In this document: one piece after another, positions 52,741 to 61,505 of the stretch
Layout of the letters: each line of letters starts with the position of its first letter
How positions within the stretch are numbered: position 1 is the stretch's first letter
Assembly: GCF_000336875.1 (NCBI RefSeq)
Contig: NZ_AOJK01000036.1
Location: 1-61,525 of the forward strand
Reading direction: 5' to 3'
Length of the DNA: 61,525 bases
DNA from: Halorubrum californiense DSM 19288
GTDB taxonomy: Archaea; Halobacteriota; Halobacteria; Halobacteriales; Haloferacaceae
Position numbers and translations under genes: made by a program
Notes under the pieces: generated by a model
Told to the model about the DNA's origin: nothing
What the model saw: only the letters and a program-made list of their open reading frames with translations
Databases searched by the model: none

Positions 52741-53199
52741 TCAGACGTCGATGTGCTCGGCGATGTCGGACCGGAGGATCGTCGCGCAGTAGTCGCAGCG
52801 CACGCCGTCGGCGACGACGTCGAAGCGGGTCTCGATCGGCTCGTCGGCGTTCGTGATGCAGTTGCGGTTCGGACAGGAGAGAACCCCCGTCACGCCCTCG
52901 GGGCGGGTGACGCGGTTCTTCTCGACGACCTCGAAGTCGCGGACGATGTTGATCGTCGCCTCGGGCGCGATGAGCGAGAGCACGTCGACCTCCGACTGCG
53001 ACAGCTCCCGGTCTTCGACCTTCACGATGTCCTTGCGGCCGAGACGGTCGGAGGGGACGTTCATCCCGACGGAGACGCCGAACCCCTCGGCGCCGTCGAT
53101 ACCTAAGATCGCGAGGACGTTCAGCGCCTGTCCCGCCTCGACGTGGTCGATGACGGTGCCGTCGCGGATCTTCGAGACGCGCAGTTCGTGCTCGCTCAT
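52741..53199 (-). CDS. pyrI: Aspartate carbamoyltransferase regulatory chain PyrI
   Basis: PyrI binds CTP/ATP and gives allosteric control to PyrB. The 152-aa protein has the nucleotide-binding N-domain ([29 protein letters not shown]) and a zinc domain with four Cys: C109 and C114 (CPNRNC), C135 and C138 (CDYC). Its start overlaps the end of pyrB by four bases, the usual pyrBI arrangement. Confidence 0.95.
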   Translation of the reverse strand: MSEHELRVSKIRDGTVIDHVEAGQALNVLAILGIDGAEGFGVSVGMNVPSDRLGRKDIVKVEDRELSQSEVDVLSLIAPEATINIVRDFEVVEKNRVTRPEGVTGVLSCPNRNCITNADEPIETRFDVVADGVRCDYCATILRSDIAEHIDV

Positions 53200-54143
53200 C
53201 GGTCCACCTCCGTCCCCTCGTCGCCGTCGGGGTTCGCGTTCTCCAAGAGGGTGTCGAGCAGCGCCATCCGCACTGGGATCCCGTTGTGCGCCTGTTCGAA
53301 GTAGCGCGCGTGGTCGGTGTCGTCCACGTCGGGCGCTATCTCGTCGACGCGCGGGAGCGGGTGCATCACGGTGAGGTCGTCGGCGGCGGCGTCGAGCGTC
53401 TCGGCGTCGATCCGGTACTCGCCCGCGACGCGGTGGTACTCGTTCTCGTCCGGGAACCGCTCCTTCTGGATCCGGGTGACGTACAGCACGTCGAGTTCGT
53501 CGATGATCGGGTCGAGCTCCTCGTGTTCGCGGATCTGCGCGCCCGTCTCGTGGAGGTCGAACCGGACCGACCGCGGGAGCCGCAGCGACTCGGGGCTGAT
53601 GAAGTGTTGGTTGGCGTCGAACTCGGTCAGCGCGGCCGCCAGCGAGTGGACCGTCCGCCCGTACTTCAGGTCGCCCATGATCCCGATCGTGAGGTCGTCG
53701 AGCCCGTGGTCCTCGCGGATCGTGTGGAGGTCGAGGAGGGTCTGGGAGGGGTGCTGGCCCGCGCCGTCGCCCGCGTTGACCACGGGGACGTCGACGCGCT
53801 CGCCCGCCAGCGTCGCGGCGCCCTCGCTGGGATGACGGAGGACGAGGGCGTCCGCGTATCCCTCGATGACGCGGACGGTGTCCGAGAGCGACTCCCCCTT
53901 CGACACCGACGAGGAGTCGACATCGCCCATGTCGATGGTGTTCATTCCGAGGCGCTTGGCCGCGCTGTCGAAGCTCATCCGGGTGCGCGTGCTCGGCTCG
54001 AAGAAGCAGAGCGCGAGCACGCGCCCGGCGTGCCGGTCCGCGTAGGCGGCGGGGTCGTCGGCGACCGCCCGGGCTCGGTCGAGAACGGCCTCGATGTCAT
54101 CCCGCGAGAGCTGGGTCGCGGTGATGAGGTGGTCCTGTCGCAT
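53196..54143 (-). CDS. pyrB: Aspartate carbamoyltransferase catalytic chain PyrB
   Basis: PyrB condenses carbamoyl phosphate with aspartate at the start of pyrimidine synthesis. The carbamoyl-phosphate loop [15 protein letters not shown] (47-61) and the late [14 protein letters not shown] segment are intact; the 80s-loop region is [15 protein letters not shown]. Length 315 aa is normal. Coupled with pyrI by a four-base overlap. Confidence 0.96.
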   Translation of the reverse strand: MRQDHLITATQLSRDDIEAVLDRARAVADDPAAYADRHAGRVLALCFFEPSTRTRMSFDSAAKRLGMNTIDMGDVDSSSVSKGESLSDTVRVIEGYADALVLRHPSEGAATLAGERVDVPVVNAGDGAGQHPSQTLLDLHTIREDHGLDDLTIGIMGDLKYGRTVHSLAAALTEFDANQHFISPESLRLPRSVRFDLHETGAQIREHEELDPIIDELDVLYVTRIQKERFPDENEYHRVAGEYRIDAETLDAAADDLTVMHPLPRVDEIAPDVDDTDHARYFEQAHNGIPVRMALLDTLLENANPDGDEGTEVDR

Positions 54144-54329
54144 CGTCTGAGATGGGACTCGGCAGTATCTTGAATCCCCCGGCTCGGCCGTCGAAACGGG
54201 TGTTCACGTCCGTGTCGATCCCCGAGACCGACGACTTCGAGATTCGTAGAACACGGGGACGGTTCGCACTCTCACCGGCCGCCGCTTCGTGGCCGCGCTT
54301 ATAAACCGATTCGGACCCAACGAGCGGAC

Positions 54330-54647
54330 ATGTCCGAGAACGACCCGGCCGATCTGCTGCCGAACGACCGCGTGAAGCAGGCGGCCCTCGACGGCGACGT
54401 GACGCAACTCCACCGCGGAAACCGGTACGGCGAGGAGGGCGACAGCTTCGAGATCGACGGTGTCGCCTTCGAACTGGTTGAGGTCACCGAGCGTACGCTC
54501 GGCGACATGACCGACGCAGACGCGAAACGCGAGGGCTCCCCCTCGCTTGAGGCGTACAAGGAGCGGATGGTCCGCGCGCACGGCGGGAACTTCGACTGGG
54601 ACGACGACGCCGACGTGGTCAGACACCGCTTCGAGCGCGTCGAGTAG
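54330..54647 (+). CDS. ASCH-domain-like protein
   Basis: The protein is 105 aa, acidic and soluble. GDSFEIDGVAFELVEVTERTLGDMTDADAKREGSPSLEAYKERM and the close DVVRHRFERVE match the ASCH fold (PUA-like), thought to bind RNA or modified nucleosides. Assignment is by pattern memory, without alignment. CTTATAAACC (54298-54307) is centred about 27 bases before the ATG, so the start is firm. Confidence 0.65.
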   Translation: MSENDPADLLPNDRVKQAALDGDVTQLHRGNRYGEEGDSFEIDGVAFELVEVTERTLGDMTDADAKREGSPSLEAYKERMVRAHGGNFDWDDDADVVRHRFERVE

Positions 54648-54720
54648 GGCGCCGCCTCGCGCGGTCGGTACTCTCGCGAGTCCGGGTGCCGAACGTGTCA
54701 TGCGATGTGCCTGTTTCCCA

Positions 54721-54730
54721 TTATTTATAA
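54721..54730 (+). promoter_or_regulatory. TATA box of the AtoE-like transporter gene
   Basis: TTATTTATAA is centred about 28-29 bases before the ATG at 54755. The spacing favours that ATG over the in-frame GTG at 54734, which would lie upstream of transcription start. Confidence 0.6.
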
Positions 54731-54754
54731 TGTGTGATACTGGATACGGCGTGT

Positions 54755-56224
54755 ATGGCGGCAAGTGACGAGGCAGGTGTCATCGAGCGTATCGGATTCC
54801 GAATGTCTGAGGCCGTCGAACGGTGGATGCCGAGTCCGTTCGTCTTCGCCATCCTGTTGACGTATATCGTATACGTGGCCGGGCTGGTGACCACGAACTC
54901 CGGGCCGGTAGAACTGTTGGAGTTCTGGTACGGCGGCTTCTGGGCGTTCCTCGGCTTCTCGATGCAGATGGTACTCATCCTGATGACCGGGTTCGTCATC
55001 GCGTACCATCCGCGGGTCAACGCGATCCTCCAGCGACTCGCCGAGATTCCGAACTCCGGCGCGCAGGCCGCCGCGTTCGTCGGCTTCATTTCGATGTCGC
55101 TAGCGTGGGTTCACTGGGGGTTCAGCCTCATCATGGGCGCCATCTTCGCCCGCGAGATGGGAAAGGTCGCCCACCGGAAGGACATCAATATCCACTACCC
55201 CCTGCTGGCGGTCGCCGGCTACATGGGGCTCGGCCTGACGTGGCACTGGGGTATCTCCGGCTCGGCGCCGCTCCAGTTGACCGACGCGAACAACATCGGC
55301 GAGGGGACCGGGTTCGAGTTCCTGACCTCGACCGTCCCGGCCGCAGAGACCATCTTCCACCCGTACACGCTCACGCTCACCGTCCTCTCGATCCTCTTCG
55401 CGAGCGCCGTGCTGTACGTTCTCGCGCCGTCGGGCAGCCGCGCGAAGGGGATCACGGAGTACGTCGACGAGGCGGAACTGTTCGATGCGAGTGCTGACGG
55501 GGGCCGCGCAACTGACGACGCGGTCACCGATGGCGGCACCGACGCCGCCGAGGCCGCGGACCCGGTCGACGAACCGCCGGCGGCGGTCGACGACGTCCCC
55601 GCCGAGCGGCTGAACAACAGCCGGATCATCGGCGGGCTGGTCGCGCTGTCCGGCCTCGCCATCCTCGCGCTCCAGTTCGCCGGGCAGGGGCTCGGCGCGT
55701 TCACGCTGAACGCCGTCAACTTCGGCTTCCTCTTCGCCGGGCTGCTCATCTACCAGCGCCCGGCGTACTACCGCGACCGGTTCAACGACGCGGCCGGCGC
55801 GGCGGCCGGCATCGTCCTGCTGTTCCCCTTCTTCGCCGGGATTCAGGGGATCATGGCCGACTCCGGGCTGGCGCTATTGCTCGCCGAGGGGCTGCTCGAA
55901 GTGTCGACGGCGGCGACGTACCCCGTCGTCGCGTGGGTCGTCGGCTCCGTCGCGAACCTGTTCGTCCCCTCCGGCGGCGGCGAGTGGCTCGTCGTCGGCC
56001 CGTCGGTGCTACAGGCCGCGCAGGAGCTCGGCGTTCCCTACGGACAGGCCACCGTCGCGTACGCGGTCGGCGACGCGCACACGAACCTGCTCAACCCGTT
56101 CTGGGCGCTGCCGCTGCTCGCGATCACGAACGTGAAGGCCCGCGAGATGTTCGGCTACGCCATCGCGATGCTGATCGCGCTGATCCCGTTCCTCGCGATT
56201 GCGCTGTACGCGGTGCCGTACTGA
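54755..56224 (+). CDS. AtoE-family short-chain fatty acid transporter
   Basis: The AtoE/TIGR00366 family imports short-chain fatty acids such as acetoacetate or butyrate. The 489-aa protein has 10-12 hydrophobic segments and family stretches MPSPFVFAILLTYIVYVAGLV, FWAFLGFSMQMVLILMTGFVIA, SLAWVHWGFSLIMGAIFAREMGK, a GGGEWLVVGPSVLQAA block and GDAHTNLLNPFWALPLLAIT. An acidic cytoplasmic loop rich in Ala and Asp (about 230-275) is a haloarchaeal insertion. No metabolic gene for fatty acids is adjacent. Confidence 0.85.
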   Translation: MAASDEAGVIERIGFRMSEAVERWMPSPFVFAILLTYIVYVAGLVTTNSGPVELLEFWYGGFWAFLGFSMQMVLILMTGFVIAYHPRVNAILQRLAEIPNSGAQAAAFVGFISMSLAWVHWGFSLIMGAIFAREMGKVAHRKDINIHYPLLAVAGYMGLGLTWHWGISGSAPLQLTDANNIGEGTGFEFLTSTVPAAETIFHPYTLTLTVLSILFASAVLYVLAPSGSRAKGITEYVDEAELFDASADGGRATDDAVTDGGTDAAEAADPVDEPPAAVDDVPAERLNNSRIIGGLVALSGLAILALQFAGQGLGAFTLNAVNFGFLFAGLLIYQRPAYYRDRFNDAAGAAAGIVLLFPFFAGIQGIMADSGLALLLAEGLLEVSTAATYPVVAWVVGSVANLFVPSGGGEWLVVGPSVLQAAQELGVPYGQATVAYAVGDAHTNLLNPFWALPLLAITNVKAREMFGYAIAMLIALIPFLAIALYAVPY

Positions 56225-56242
56225 GCGAGTAAGAGTCGCTTT

Positions 56243-56584
56243 TCAGTCGTCGTCCGCGGCCGCGCCGTCGCCGTCCGCCGCGGAGACCGCGGCGTCGTCC
56301 TCGATGCTCGGCGGGTACTTCCCGCGGTCGAGCTTCAGGTCGGACTGCGGGCGGGCCATACAGGTAAGCGCGAACTCCTCGGCCTCCTCGTCGGTGAGGC
56401 CGCGGGCCGCAGGCTGGGTCACCTCGCCCTCGACGATTTCGGCGGAACAGGCGAGACACATCCCGACCCGGCAGGAGTACTCCTGAGCGATCCCCTCATC
56501 GAAACAGGAACTGAGGATCGTCTCCGTGTCGGCCACCTCGATCGTCTCGCCGGTGCCGACGAACTCGACGGTGTACTCGGTCAT
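56243..56584 (-). CDS. 2Fe-2S ferredoxin
   Basis: A plant-type 2Fe-2S ferredoxin of 113 aa. The cluster ligands are C38, C43, C46 (SCRVGMCLAC) and C75 (LTCMARP), and the fold opens with EYTVEFVGTGETIEVADTETIL. The tail is acidic and Ala/Asp-rich. ATG 56584 fits the conserved beginning; the longer open frame upstream is not conserved. Partner unknown. Convergent with the AtoE gene. Confidence 0.9.
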   Translation of the reverse strand: MTEYTVEFVGTGETIEVADTETILSSCFDEGIAQEYSCRVGMCLACSAEIVEGEVTQPAARGLTDEEAEEFALTCMARPQSDLKLDRGKYPPSIEDDAAVSAADGDGAAADDD

Positions 56585-56714
56585 GGCGCGGAATCCCCGC
56601 CGACCCGTCAAAAAGGGTTCCCCTCTATCGCGTCGCCGTCGCGGGGACGAAAGGAGACGGAGCGGACCTGGAACAGCATTGAAATTGATAAGAGAATAAC
56701 TTGTACAGAGACCG

Positions 56715-56933
56715 ATCAAAACGATCACGCTCGACGAGGAGGCCTACGAGCGACTCGAATCACACAAGCGAGAGGGGGAGTCTTTCTCCGACGTAGCGAT
56801 GCGGATCGCCGGCAAACGGTCGTGGACGGAGGTCGCCGGGTTCCTTTCGGAAAGCGAGGCCGACGAACTCGAATCACTCGTTCGAGAGGGACGAAACCGT
56901 TCCGTTGACAAGCGTGATCGGCCAAGCGGCTAA
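56715..56933 (+). pseudogene. Relic VapB-type antitoxin without a start codon
   Basis: Translation from 56715 gives IKTITLDEEAYERLESHKREGESFSDVAMRIAG and onwards to a stop at 56931-56933, which matches the head of haloarchaeal VapB antitoxins (KTI-L-x-EEAYERL-x-x-KREGESFSDV). No ATG, GTG or TTG lies in frame between the TAA at 56697 and this homology; the spot where Met is expected reads CCG. No VapC toxin follows; the next gene is mvaD. It looks like a leftover antitoxin that lost its start and its partner. Use of a rare start such as ATC cannot be excluded. Confidence 0.6.
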
Positions 56934-56986
56934 TCCACGAGGCGACCATCGCAACGACTAATCCCCCGCCGGACGCTTCCCGAGGT

Positions 56987-57985
56987 ATGACCGGCAAGGC
57001 CACCGCGCGAGCCCACCCAATTCAGGGGCTCGTCAAGTACCACGGGATGCGCGACGAGGAACTGCGACTCCCGTACCACGACAGCATCAGCCTCTGTACC
57101 GCCCCGACCGCGACGACGACCACCGTCGAGTGGCAGCCCGACGCGAGCGAGGACGCGTACGTCATCGGCGGCGAGGAAGTCGACGGGCGCGCGGCCGAAC
57201 GCATCGACATGGTCGTCGACCACGTCCGCGATCTGGCCGGCGTCGACGCCGCGGTTCGGCTGGAGAGCGAGAACTCCTTCCCGTCGAACATCGGCTTCGG
57301 CTCCTCATCGTCCGGGTTCGCGGCCGCCGCGCTCGCCCTCGTCGAGGCCGCGGGGCTCGACATGTCGCTGCCGGATGTCTCCACCGTCGCTCGACGGGGC
57401 TCCTCCTCCGCGGCCCGCGCCGTGACCGGCGCGTACTCGCGGCTCGACGCCGGGCTCAACGACGAGGACTGCCGCTCGTACCGTCTCGACGTGGGCGTGA
57501 GCGAGGACGGGTTCGACCCCGAGGAGGACCTCCGGATCGTCGCCGCCCACGTTCCCGCGTACAAGGAGACGGAGGAGGCGCACCGCGAGGCCGCCGCGAG
57601 CCACATGATGCAGGCGCGGACCGCGCACGTCCAAGACCAACTGGTCGAGATGACCGACGCGCTCCGCGACGGCGACTTCGACCGGATCTTCGAGACCGCG
57701 GAGCACGACTCCCTCTCCCTGACGGCCACGACGATGACCGGCCCCGCGGGCTGGGTGTACTGGCAGCCCGAGACGATCGCGGTGTTCAACGCGGTGCGCG
57801 AACTCCGCGAGGATGGCGTCCCCGTCTACTTCTCGACGGACACCGGGGCCTCGGTGTACGTGAACACGCTCGCCGATCACGTCGACGAGGTCGAGAGTCG
57901 CATCGCGGAGGTGGGTATCGACACGGACGTCTGGGAGGTCGGCGGCCCGGCGCGGGTCCTCGACGAGAGCGAGGCGCTTTTTTAA
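56987..57985 (+). CDS. mvaD: Phosphomevalonate decarboxylase (haloarchaeal MvaD)
   Basis: The GHMP-kinase-fold decarboxylase has LVKYHGMRDEELRLPYHDS, the phosphate loop SENSFPSNIGFGSSSSGFAA (94-113), a RGSSSAARAVTGAYSRL segment and AGWVYWQPETIAVFNAV. In Haloferax the matching enzyme uses mevalonate 5-phosphate and gives isopentenyl phosphate, later phosphorylated by IPK: the archaeal alternate mevalonate pathway for membrane isoprenoids. The 332-aa length is usual. It stands alone, without other pathway genes. Confidence 0.88.
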   Translation: MTGKATARAHPIQGLVKYHGMRDEELRLPYHDSISLCTAPTATTTTVEWQPDASEDAYVIGGEEVDGRAAERIDMVVDHVRDLAGVDAAVRLESENSFPSNIGFGSSSSGFAAAALALVEAAGLDMSLPDVSTVARRGSSSAARAVTGAYSRLDAGLNDEDCRSYRLDVGVSEDGFDPEEDLRIVAAHVPAYKETEEAHREAAASHMMQARTAHVQDQLVEMTDALRDGDFDRIFETAEHDSLSLTATTMTGPAGWVYWQPETIAVFNAVRELREDGVPVYFSTDTGASVYVNTLADHVDEVESRIAEVGIDTDVWEVGGPARVLDESEALF

Positions 57986-58101
57986 CGAGACGAGCGGTGC
58001 GGCCGCGTCGCCGGCGGCTTCCGTGGCGACTTCGGCGACGGCCCCGAGATGACTCCGAACCGGATCTCTGACGAGACAAAAGAATACGCGATTCGGCCGT
58101 C

Positions 58102-58407
58102 TCAGTACGGCAGCACGCCGGTCGTGGTCCCGAGAAGCGACACGCCGATCGCGAGCACCTGCGCGACGAAGAACGCCTTCGAAGAGGCCCACCCGAAGTA
58201 CAGCAGCGTCGCCATCGGGACCAGCCCGATGACCGACGGCCAGAGCCCCATGGTGAACAGGATCGCGAGGAAGCCCGTCGTCACGAGGATGAGCACGTCC
58301 ATCCCGAGCGAGACGAGGTTGCGTCGGCGGAGCTCTTCGGGGTCGAACATCCGCGCCAGCGACCCGCGCCGGTCGCTTCGGTCGTCCGCGGTCGACGTCG
58401 ACTCCAT
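58102..58407 (-). CDS. Small membrane protein linked to a sugar-binding lipoprotein
   Basis: 101 aa: a charged cytosolic head (ESTSTADDRSDRRGSLARMFDPEELRRRN) and about three hydrophobic segments (LVSLGMDVLILVTTGFLAIL, WPSVIGLVPMATLLYFG, FFVAQVLAIGVSLLG). It starts two bases after the binding-protein stop, so both come from one mRNA. Permeases of this importer class are far larger, so it is not one. Function unknown; an accessory role is inferred from position. Confidence 0.65.
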   Translation of the reverse strand: MESTSTADDRSDRRGSLARMFDPEELRRRNLVSLGMDVLILVTTGFLAILFTMGLWPSVIGLVPMATLLYFGWASSKAFFVAQVLAIGVSLLGTTTGVLPY

Positions 58408-58409
58408 CG

Positions 58410-59726
58410 TCAGTTACTCAGCGTCTCCTGATGCGCGTCGTCGAGCGGCCCGACGATATCCTCGGTCGGGGTGTCGGGCGTGGCCCACAGGCCCTTGAGC
58501 ACCGACCAGAACTCCTGCTGGAACGGGTTCCCGAGCGCGTCGTCGAGGTCCGGCACGACCGTCACTTCGGCGGCGAGGTCCGGCAGATTCGCCATCACTT
58601 CGATCTCGTAGGCGTCGTCCGGCACCTCGGTGTTGGAGGCGATGAACCCGCCGTCCTCGACCCACACCTGCTGCCCCTCGGCGGAGACGAACGAGCTCAG
58701 GGCGTCGCGCGCGGCGTCGACGTTGTCGGAGTATTTCGGCACGGTGAACCAGTTGACCGACGAGGAGATGCCGTCGGTACCGGGCAGCCGGAACACGCCG
58801 AGGTCCGACGGGTCCTCGACCGCGTCCTGCGCCGGCGTGAACGAGCCCATGAAGTACAGCGGGAGGCTGTTGTCCCAGAAGTACTCGTACTGAACGCCGA
58901 AGTCGCGGGTCTGGCTGAAGTACCCCTCCTCGTGGAGCATCTTGATCTCGTCGAACGCCGTCGCGACCCGGTCGTCGGTGAAGGAGGCGTCGCCGTCGAT
59001 GAGCCCCTGCTGGAGCGACGCGCCGTCTTCCTGCCGCATGAAGAAGCCCTCGGTGAGGTCGCTGAGCGGCCAGCCCGTACCGTTCCCGGAGGCGACGGGG
59101 GCGTCGACGCCGTCGATCCCCGAGATGTCGTCGAGCAGGGTCATGAACTCGTCCCAGCTCTCGGGCTCGGAGAGGTCGTGTTCGTTGAAGAACGACTTCC
59201 GGTACCAGAAGCCGGGCTTGAGGTCCATCTTGAACGGCGCGGCGTACACCTCGCCGTCGACGGTGACCCGCGAGGGGTCGACCGCGAAGTTGTCGGCGTC
59301 CCACGCGTCGCCGACCGGCGCGAGGTGGCCGTTCTGGGCGTCCGAGATGATGCGCGCCGGCGAGGGCATCACGACGATGTCCGCGGAGGCGACGCCGGAC
59401 TCGTAGTCCATCAGCGTGCCCGTGAGCAGGCTGTCGGTGTCGCGCGGGAAGTACTCCAAGCCCATGCCCGTCGACTCCTCCACGTAGTCCATCACCTTGC
59501 TGAACGACTCCTGCTCGCCGCCCGACCAGACGCCCGTGATCTCGAGGCTGTTGCTCCCGCCGTCGGAACCGTCCCCGCCGTCGCTGCCTTCTCCGCCGTC
59601 GCTGCCGTCCCCGCCGTCGCCGCCGTTACCGGAACAGCCCGCGAGCGCAACGCTCCCGAGTACCGACGCGGTGCCGGTCGTCTTCAGTACGCTCCGCCGC
59701 GTAGTACAGGATCGATCATCGGACAT
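58410..59726 (-). CDS. Tat-exported sugar-binding lipoprotein (ABC family 1)
   Basis: The 438-aa extracellular solute-binding protein has the head TTRRSVLKTTGTASVLGSVALAGC (Tat signal and lipobox), then a Gly/Asp/Ser repeat linker (GGDGGDGSDGGEGSDGG), then a periplasmic-binding fold: LEITGVWSGGEQESFSKVMDYVEESTGM, ADIVVMPSPARIIS, YAAPFKMDLKPGFWYRKSFFNEH. It is the CUT1-type receptor. No permease or ATPase gene touches it; the complete ABC operon lacking a receptor lies about 29 kb away. It is divergent from a sulfatase gene. ATG 59726 begins the signal. Confidence 0.88.
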   Translation of the reverse strand: MSDDRSCTTRRSVLKTTGTASVLGSVALAGCSGNGGDGGDGSDGGEGSDGGDGSDGGSNSLEITGVWSGGEQESFSKVMDYVEESTGMGLEYFPRDTDSLLTGTLMDYESGVASADIVVMPSPARIISDAQNGHLAPVGDAWDADNFAVDPSRVTVDGEVYAAPFKMDLKPGFWYRKSFFNEHDLSEPESWDEFMTLLDDISGIDGVDAPVASGNGTGWPLSDLTEGFFMRQEDGASLQQGLIDGDASFTDDRVATAFDEIKMLHEEGYFSQTRDFGVQYEYFWDNSLPLYFMGSFTPAQDAVEDPSDLGVFRLPGTDGISSSVNWFTVPKYSDNVDAARDALSSFVSAEGQQVWVEDGGFIASNTEVPDDAYEIEVMANLPDLAAEVTVVPDLDDALGNPFQQEFWSVLKGLWATPDTPTEDIVGPLDDAHQETLSN

Positions 59727-59821
59727 GTCGTCCCAACCCAGTTTGCCCACTTACTTCAAATTTGCTTATTAATTACCGCTATAGTTACTAACCACAACCG
59801 AACGGTCACGGAACGCGATCA

Positions 59822-59832
59822 CGGTTATTTAT
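59822..59832 (+). promoter_or_regulatory. TATA-like box of the sulfatase gene
   Basis: CGGTTATTTAT is spaced about 28-31 bases before the ATG at 59859, close to the leaderless optimum. The 130-base gap to the divergent binding-protein gene is AT-rich (59751-59790), suitable for regulator sites; I saw no clear TrmB palindrome. Confidence 0.5.
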
Positions 59833-59858
59833 GGGTGTATCGGGGGGTAATGGTGGAT

Positions 59859-61214
59859 ATGACGGACAGCGCCGACTCACCTTCCGACGCGTCGGACCGC
59901 CCGAATCTCGTCCTCGTTCACTGTCACGACCTCGGCCAGCACCTCGGCTGTTACGGCGCCGACGTCGACACGCCGAACATCGACGGGCTCGCGGCCGACG
60001 GCGCGCGGCTGGCGAACAGCTTCTGTACGGCCCCGCAGTGTTCGCCGAGCCGGTCCAGCATGGTGACGGGCACCTACCCGCACGAGAACGGCGTCATGGG
60101 ACTCGCGCACATGGGCTGGGCGCTCGGCGACGACCGGGAGACCCTCCCGAAACGCCTCAAAGCGGCGGGGGACGAGACGGCCCTGCTCGGCTTCCAACAC
60201 GAGGTCCCCGACGAGCCCGAGCGGCTCGGCTACGACCACGTCGACAGCGGGACGAAGCGCGCGCTGGAACTCGTCGACGTCGTCGACGACTTCTTCGCCG
60301 AGCGCGCCGACGCCGACGACCCATTCTTCGTCTCGATCGGCATCGAGGAGCCGCACCGCCCGTTCCGTCGGGAGTACCTTCCGGACGAGACGTACGACGC
60401 CTACGACCCGGACGAGGTCCCGCTCGACGACTTCGCGTACCTCCCGGACGCGCCCGGGGTCCGCGAGGACGTCGCCGACCTCCGGTCGGTGATCTCGGAG
60501 GTGCTTGACCCGGCGGTGGGTCGCTACCGCGAGTCGCTCGCGGACGCCGGGCTGGCCGAGGAGACGGTGTTCGTGTTCACCACCGACCACGGACTCGCGA
60601 TCCCGCGCGCGAAAGGGACCTGTTACGACCCGGGAATCGAGACCGCGCTCGTGGTCCGCCAGCCGGGGGCCGTCGAGGGCGGCGAGGTCCACGAGTCGCT
60701 CGTCACCAACGCCGACTTCACGCCGACGATGCTGGACCTGCTCGGGATCGACCCGCCGACGGACCTCTCGGGGGAGTCGTTCGCGCCGCTGCTCCGGGGC
60801 GAGCCGCACGAGGGCCGCGACCGGATCTTCGCCGAGATGACGTGGCACGACCGCTACAACCCGATCCGCGCGATTCGGACGGAGCGGTACAAGTACGTTC
60901 GCAACTTCTCCGTGCTGCCGAAGGTGTTCGTCCCGATGGACGTCGCGCCGACGGCCTCGGGCCGCGAGGTCCACGAGGAGTTCCACGTCCCGCAGCGCCC
61001 GGCGGAGGAGCTGTACGACCTCGAAGCCGACCCCCACGAGTCGGAGAACCTCGCCTCGGACAAGAAGCCGTTCGAGCCGGCGGCCGAGGCGAGCGACCCC
61101 GACCCGGCCCACGCCGACGCCCTCGACCGACTGCGCGACGAACTGGAGGCGTGGATGGAGTCGACCGACGACCCCCTGCTCGACGGTCCCGTCCCGTACC
61201 CGGACGTGGAGTGA
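59859..61214 (+). CDS. Cytosolic sulfatase (formylglycine type)
   Basis: This is an alkaline-phosphatase-superfamily sulfatase of 451 aa. The C-x-P-S-R motif is present as C61-S-P-S-R (APQCSPSRSSMVTG), whose Cys must be turned into formylglycine by an FGE. LVLVHCHDLGQHLGCYG holds the first metal Asp (D24), FVFTTDHGLAIPRAKG the later metal ligands. No signal peptide, so desulfation should occur inside the cell, after import. ATG 59859 is used; ATG 59850 (three residues longer) is the alternative. It is divergent from the sugar-binding lipoprotein and upstream of a TrmB regulator. Confidence 0.88.
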   Translation: MTDSADSPSDASDRPNLVLVHCHDLGQHLGCYGADVDTPNIDGLAADGARLANSFCTAPQCSPSRSSMVTGTYPHENGVMGLAHMGWALGDDRETLPKRLKAAGDETALLGFQHEVPDEPERLGYDHVDSGTKRALELVDVVDDFFAERADADDPFFVSIGIEEPHRPFRREYLPDETYDAYDPDEVPLDDFAYLPDAPGVREDVADLRSVISEVLDPAVGRYRESLADAGLAEETVFVFTTDHGLAIPRAKGTCYDPGIETALVVRQPGAVEGGEVHESLVTNADFTPTMLDLLGIDPPTDLSGESFAPLLRGEPHEGRDRIFAEMTWHDRYNPIRAIRTERYKYVRNFSVLPKVFVPMDVAPTASGREVHEEFHVPQRPAEELYDLEADPHESENLASDKKPFEPAAEASDPDPAHADALDRLRDELEAWMESTDDPLLDGPVPYPDVE

Positions 61215-61292
61215 GGCGTCCGACGCGACGGGTCGGTGCGGCGCGAGGCGGACTCGGTGATTTTTAAACACCGAAGTAGTTAATCGATCGTC

Positions 61293-61505
61293 ATGGACAC
61301 CGAGGAACTCCTGGAGACGCTCCAGGCCGCGGACCTCTCTTACTATCAGGCGAACGCGTACGTCACGCTGCTGGAACTGGGGACCGCCTCCGCGACCGAG
61401 GTTGCGCAGGCCAGCGACGTGCCGGACGCGCGGATCTACGACGTGCTCCGCGACCTCGACGACTTCGGGTACGTGGAGCTGTACGAACAGGAGACGTTCC
61501 AAGCG
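61293..61505 (+). CDS. TrmB-family regulator, truncated by the contig end
   Basis: The first 71 residues are a winged-helix TrmB domain: LLETLQAADLSYYQANAYVTLLELGTASATEVAQASDVPDARIYDVLRDLDDFGYVELYEQ. TrmB proteins sense sugars through a C-terminal domain that is missing here. TTTTTAAA (61261-61268) is about 28-30 bases before the ATG. Genomic sequence stops at 61505; the bases after it are adapter, so the real C-terminus is unknown. Position next to a sulfatase and sugar receptor suggests it controls them. Confidence 0.85.

Noticed and set aside
59560-59640. Repeated GGDGGDGSDGG coding DNA as a mobile or regulatory repeat
   Set aside because: It encodes the usual flexible linker after the lipobox of haloarchaeal binding proteins.
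58431-59849. Long upstream extension of the sulfatase frame
   Set aside because: It is antisense to the sugar-binding lipoprotein; the sulfatase fold and the TATA box set the start near 59850-59859.
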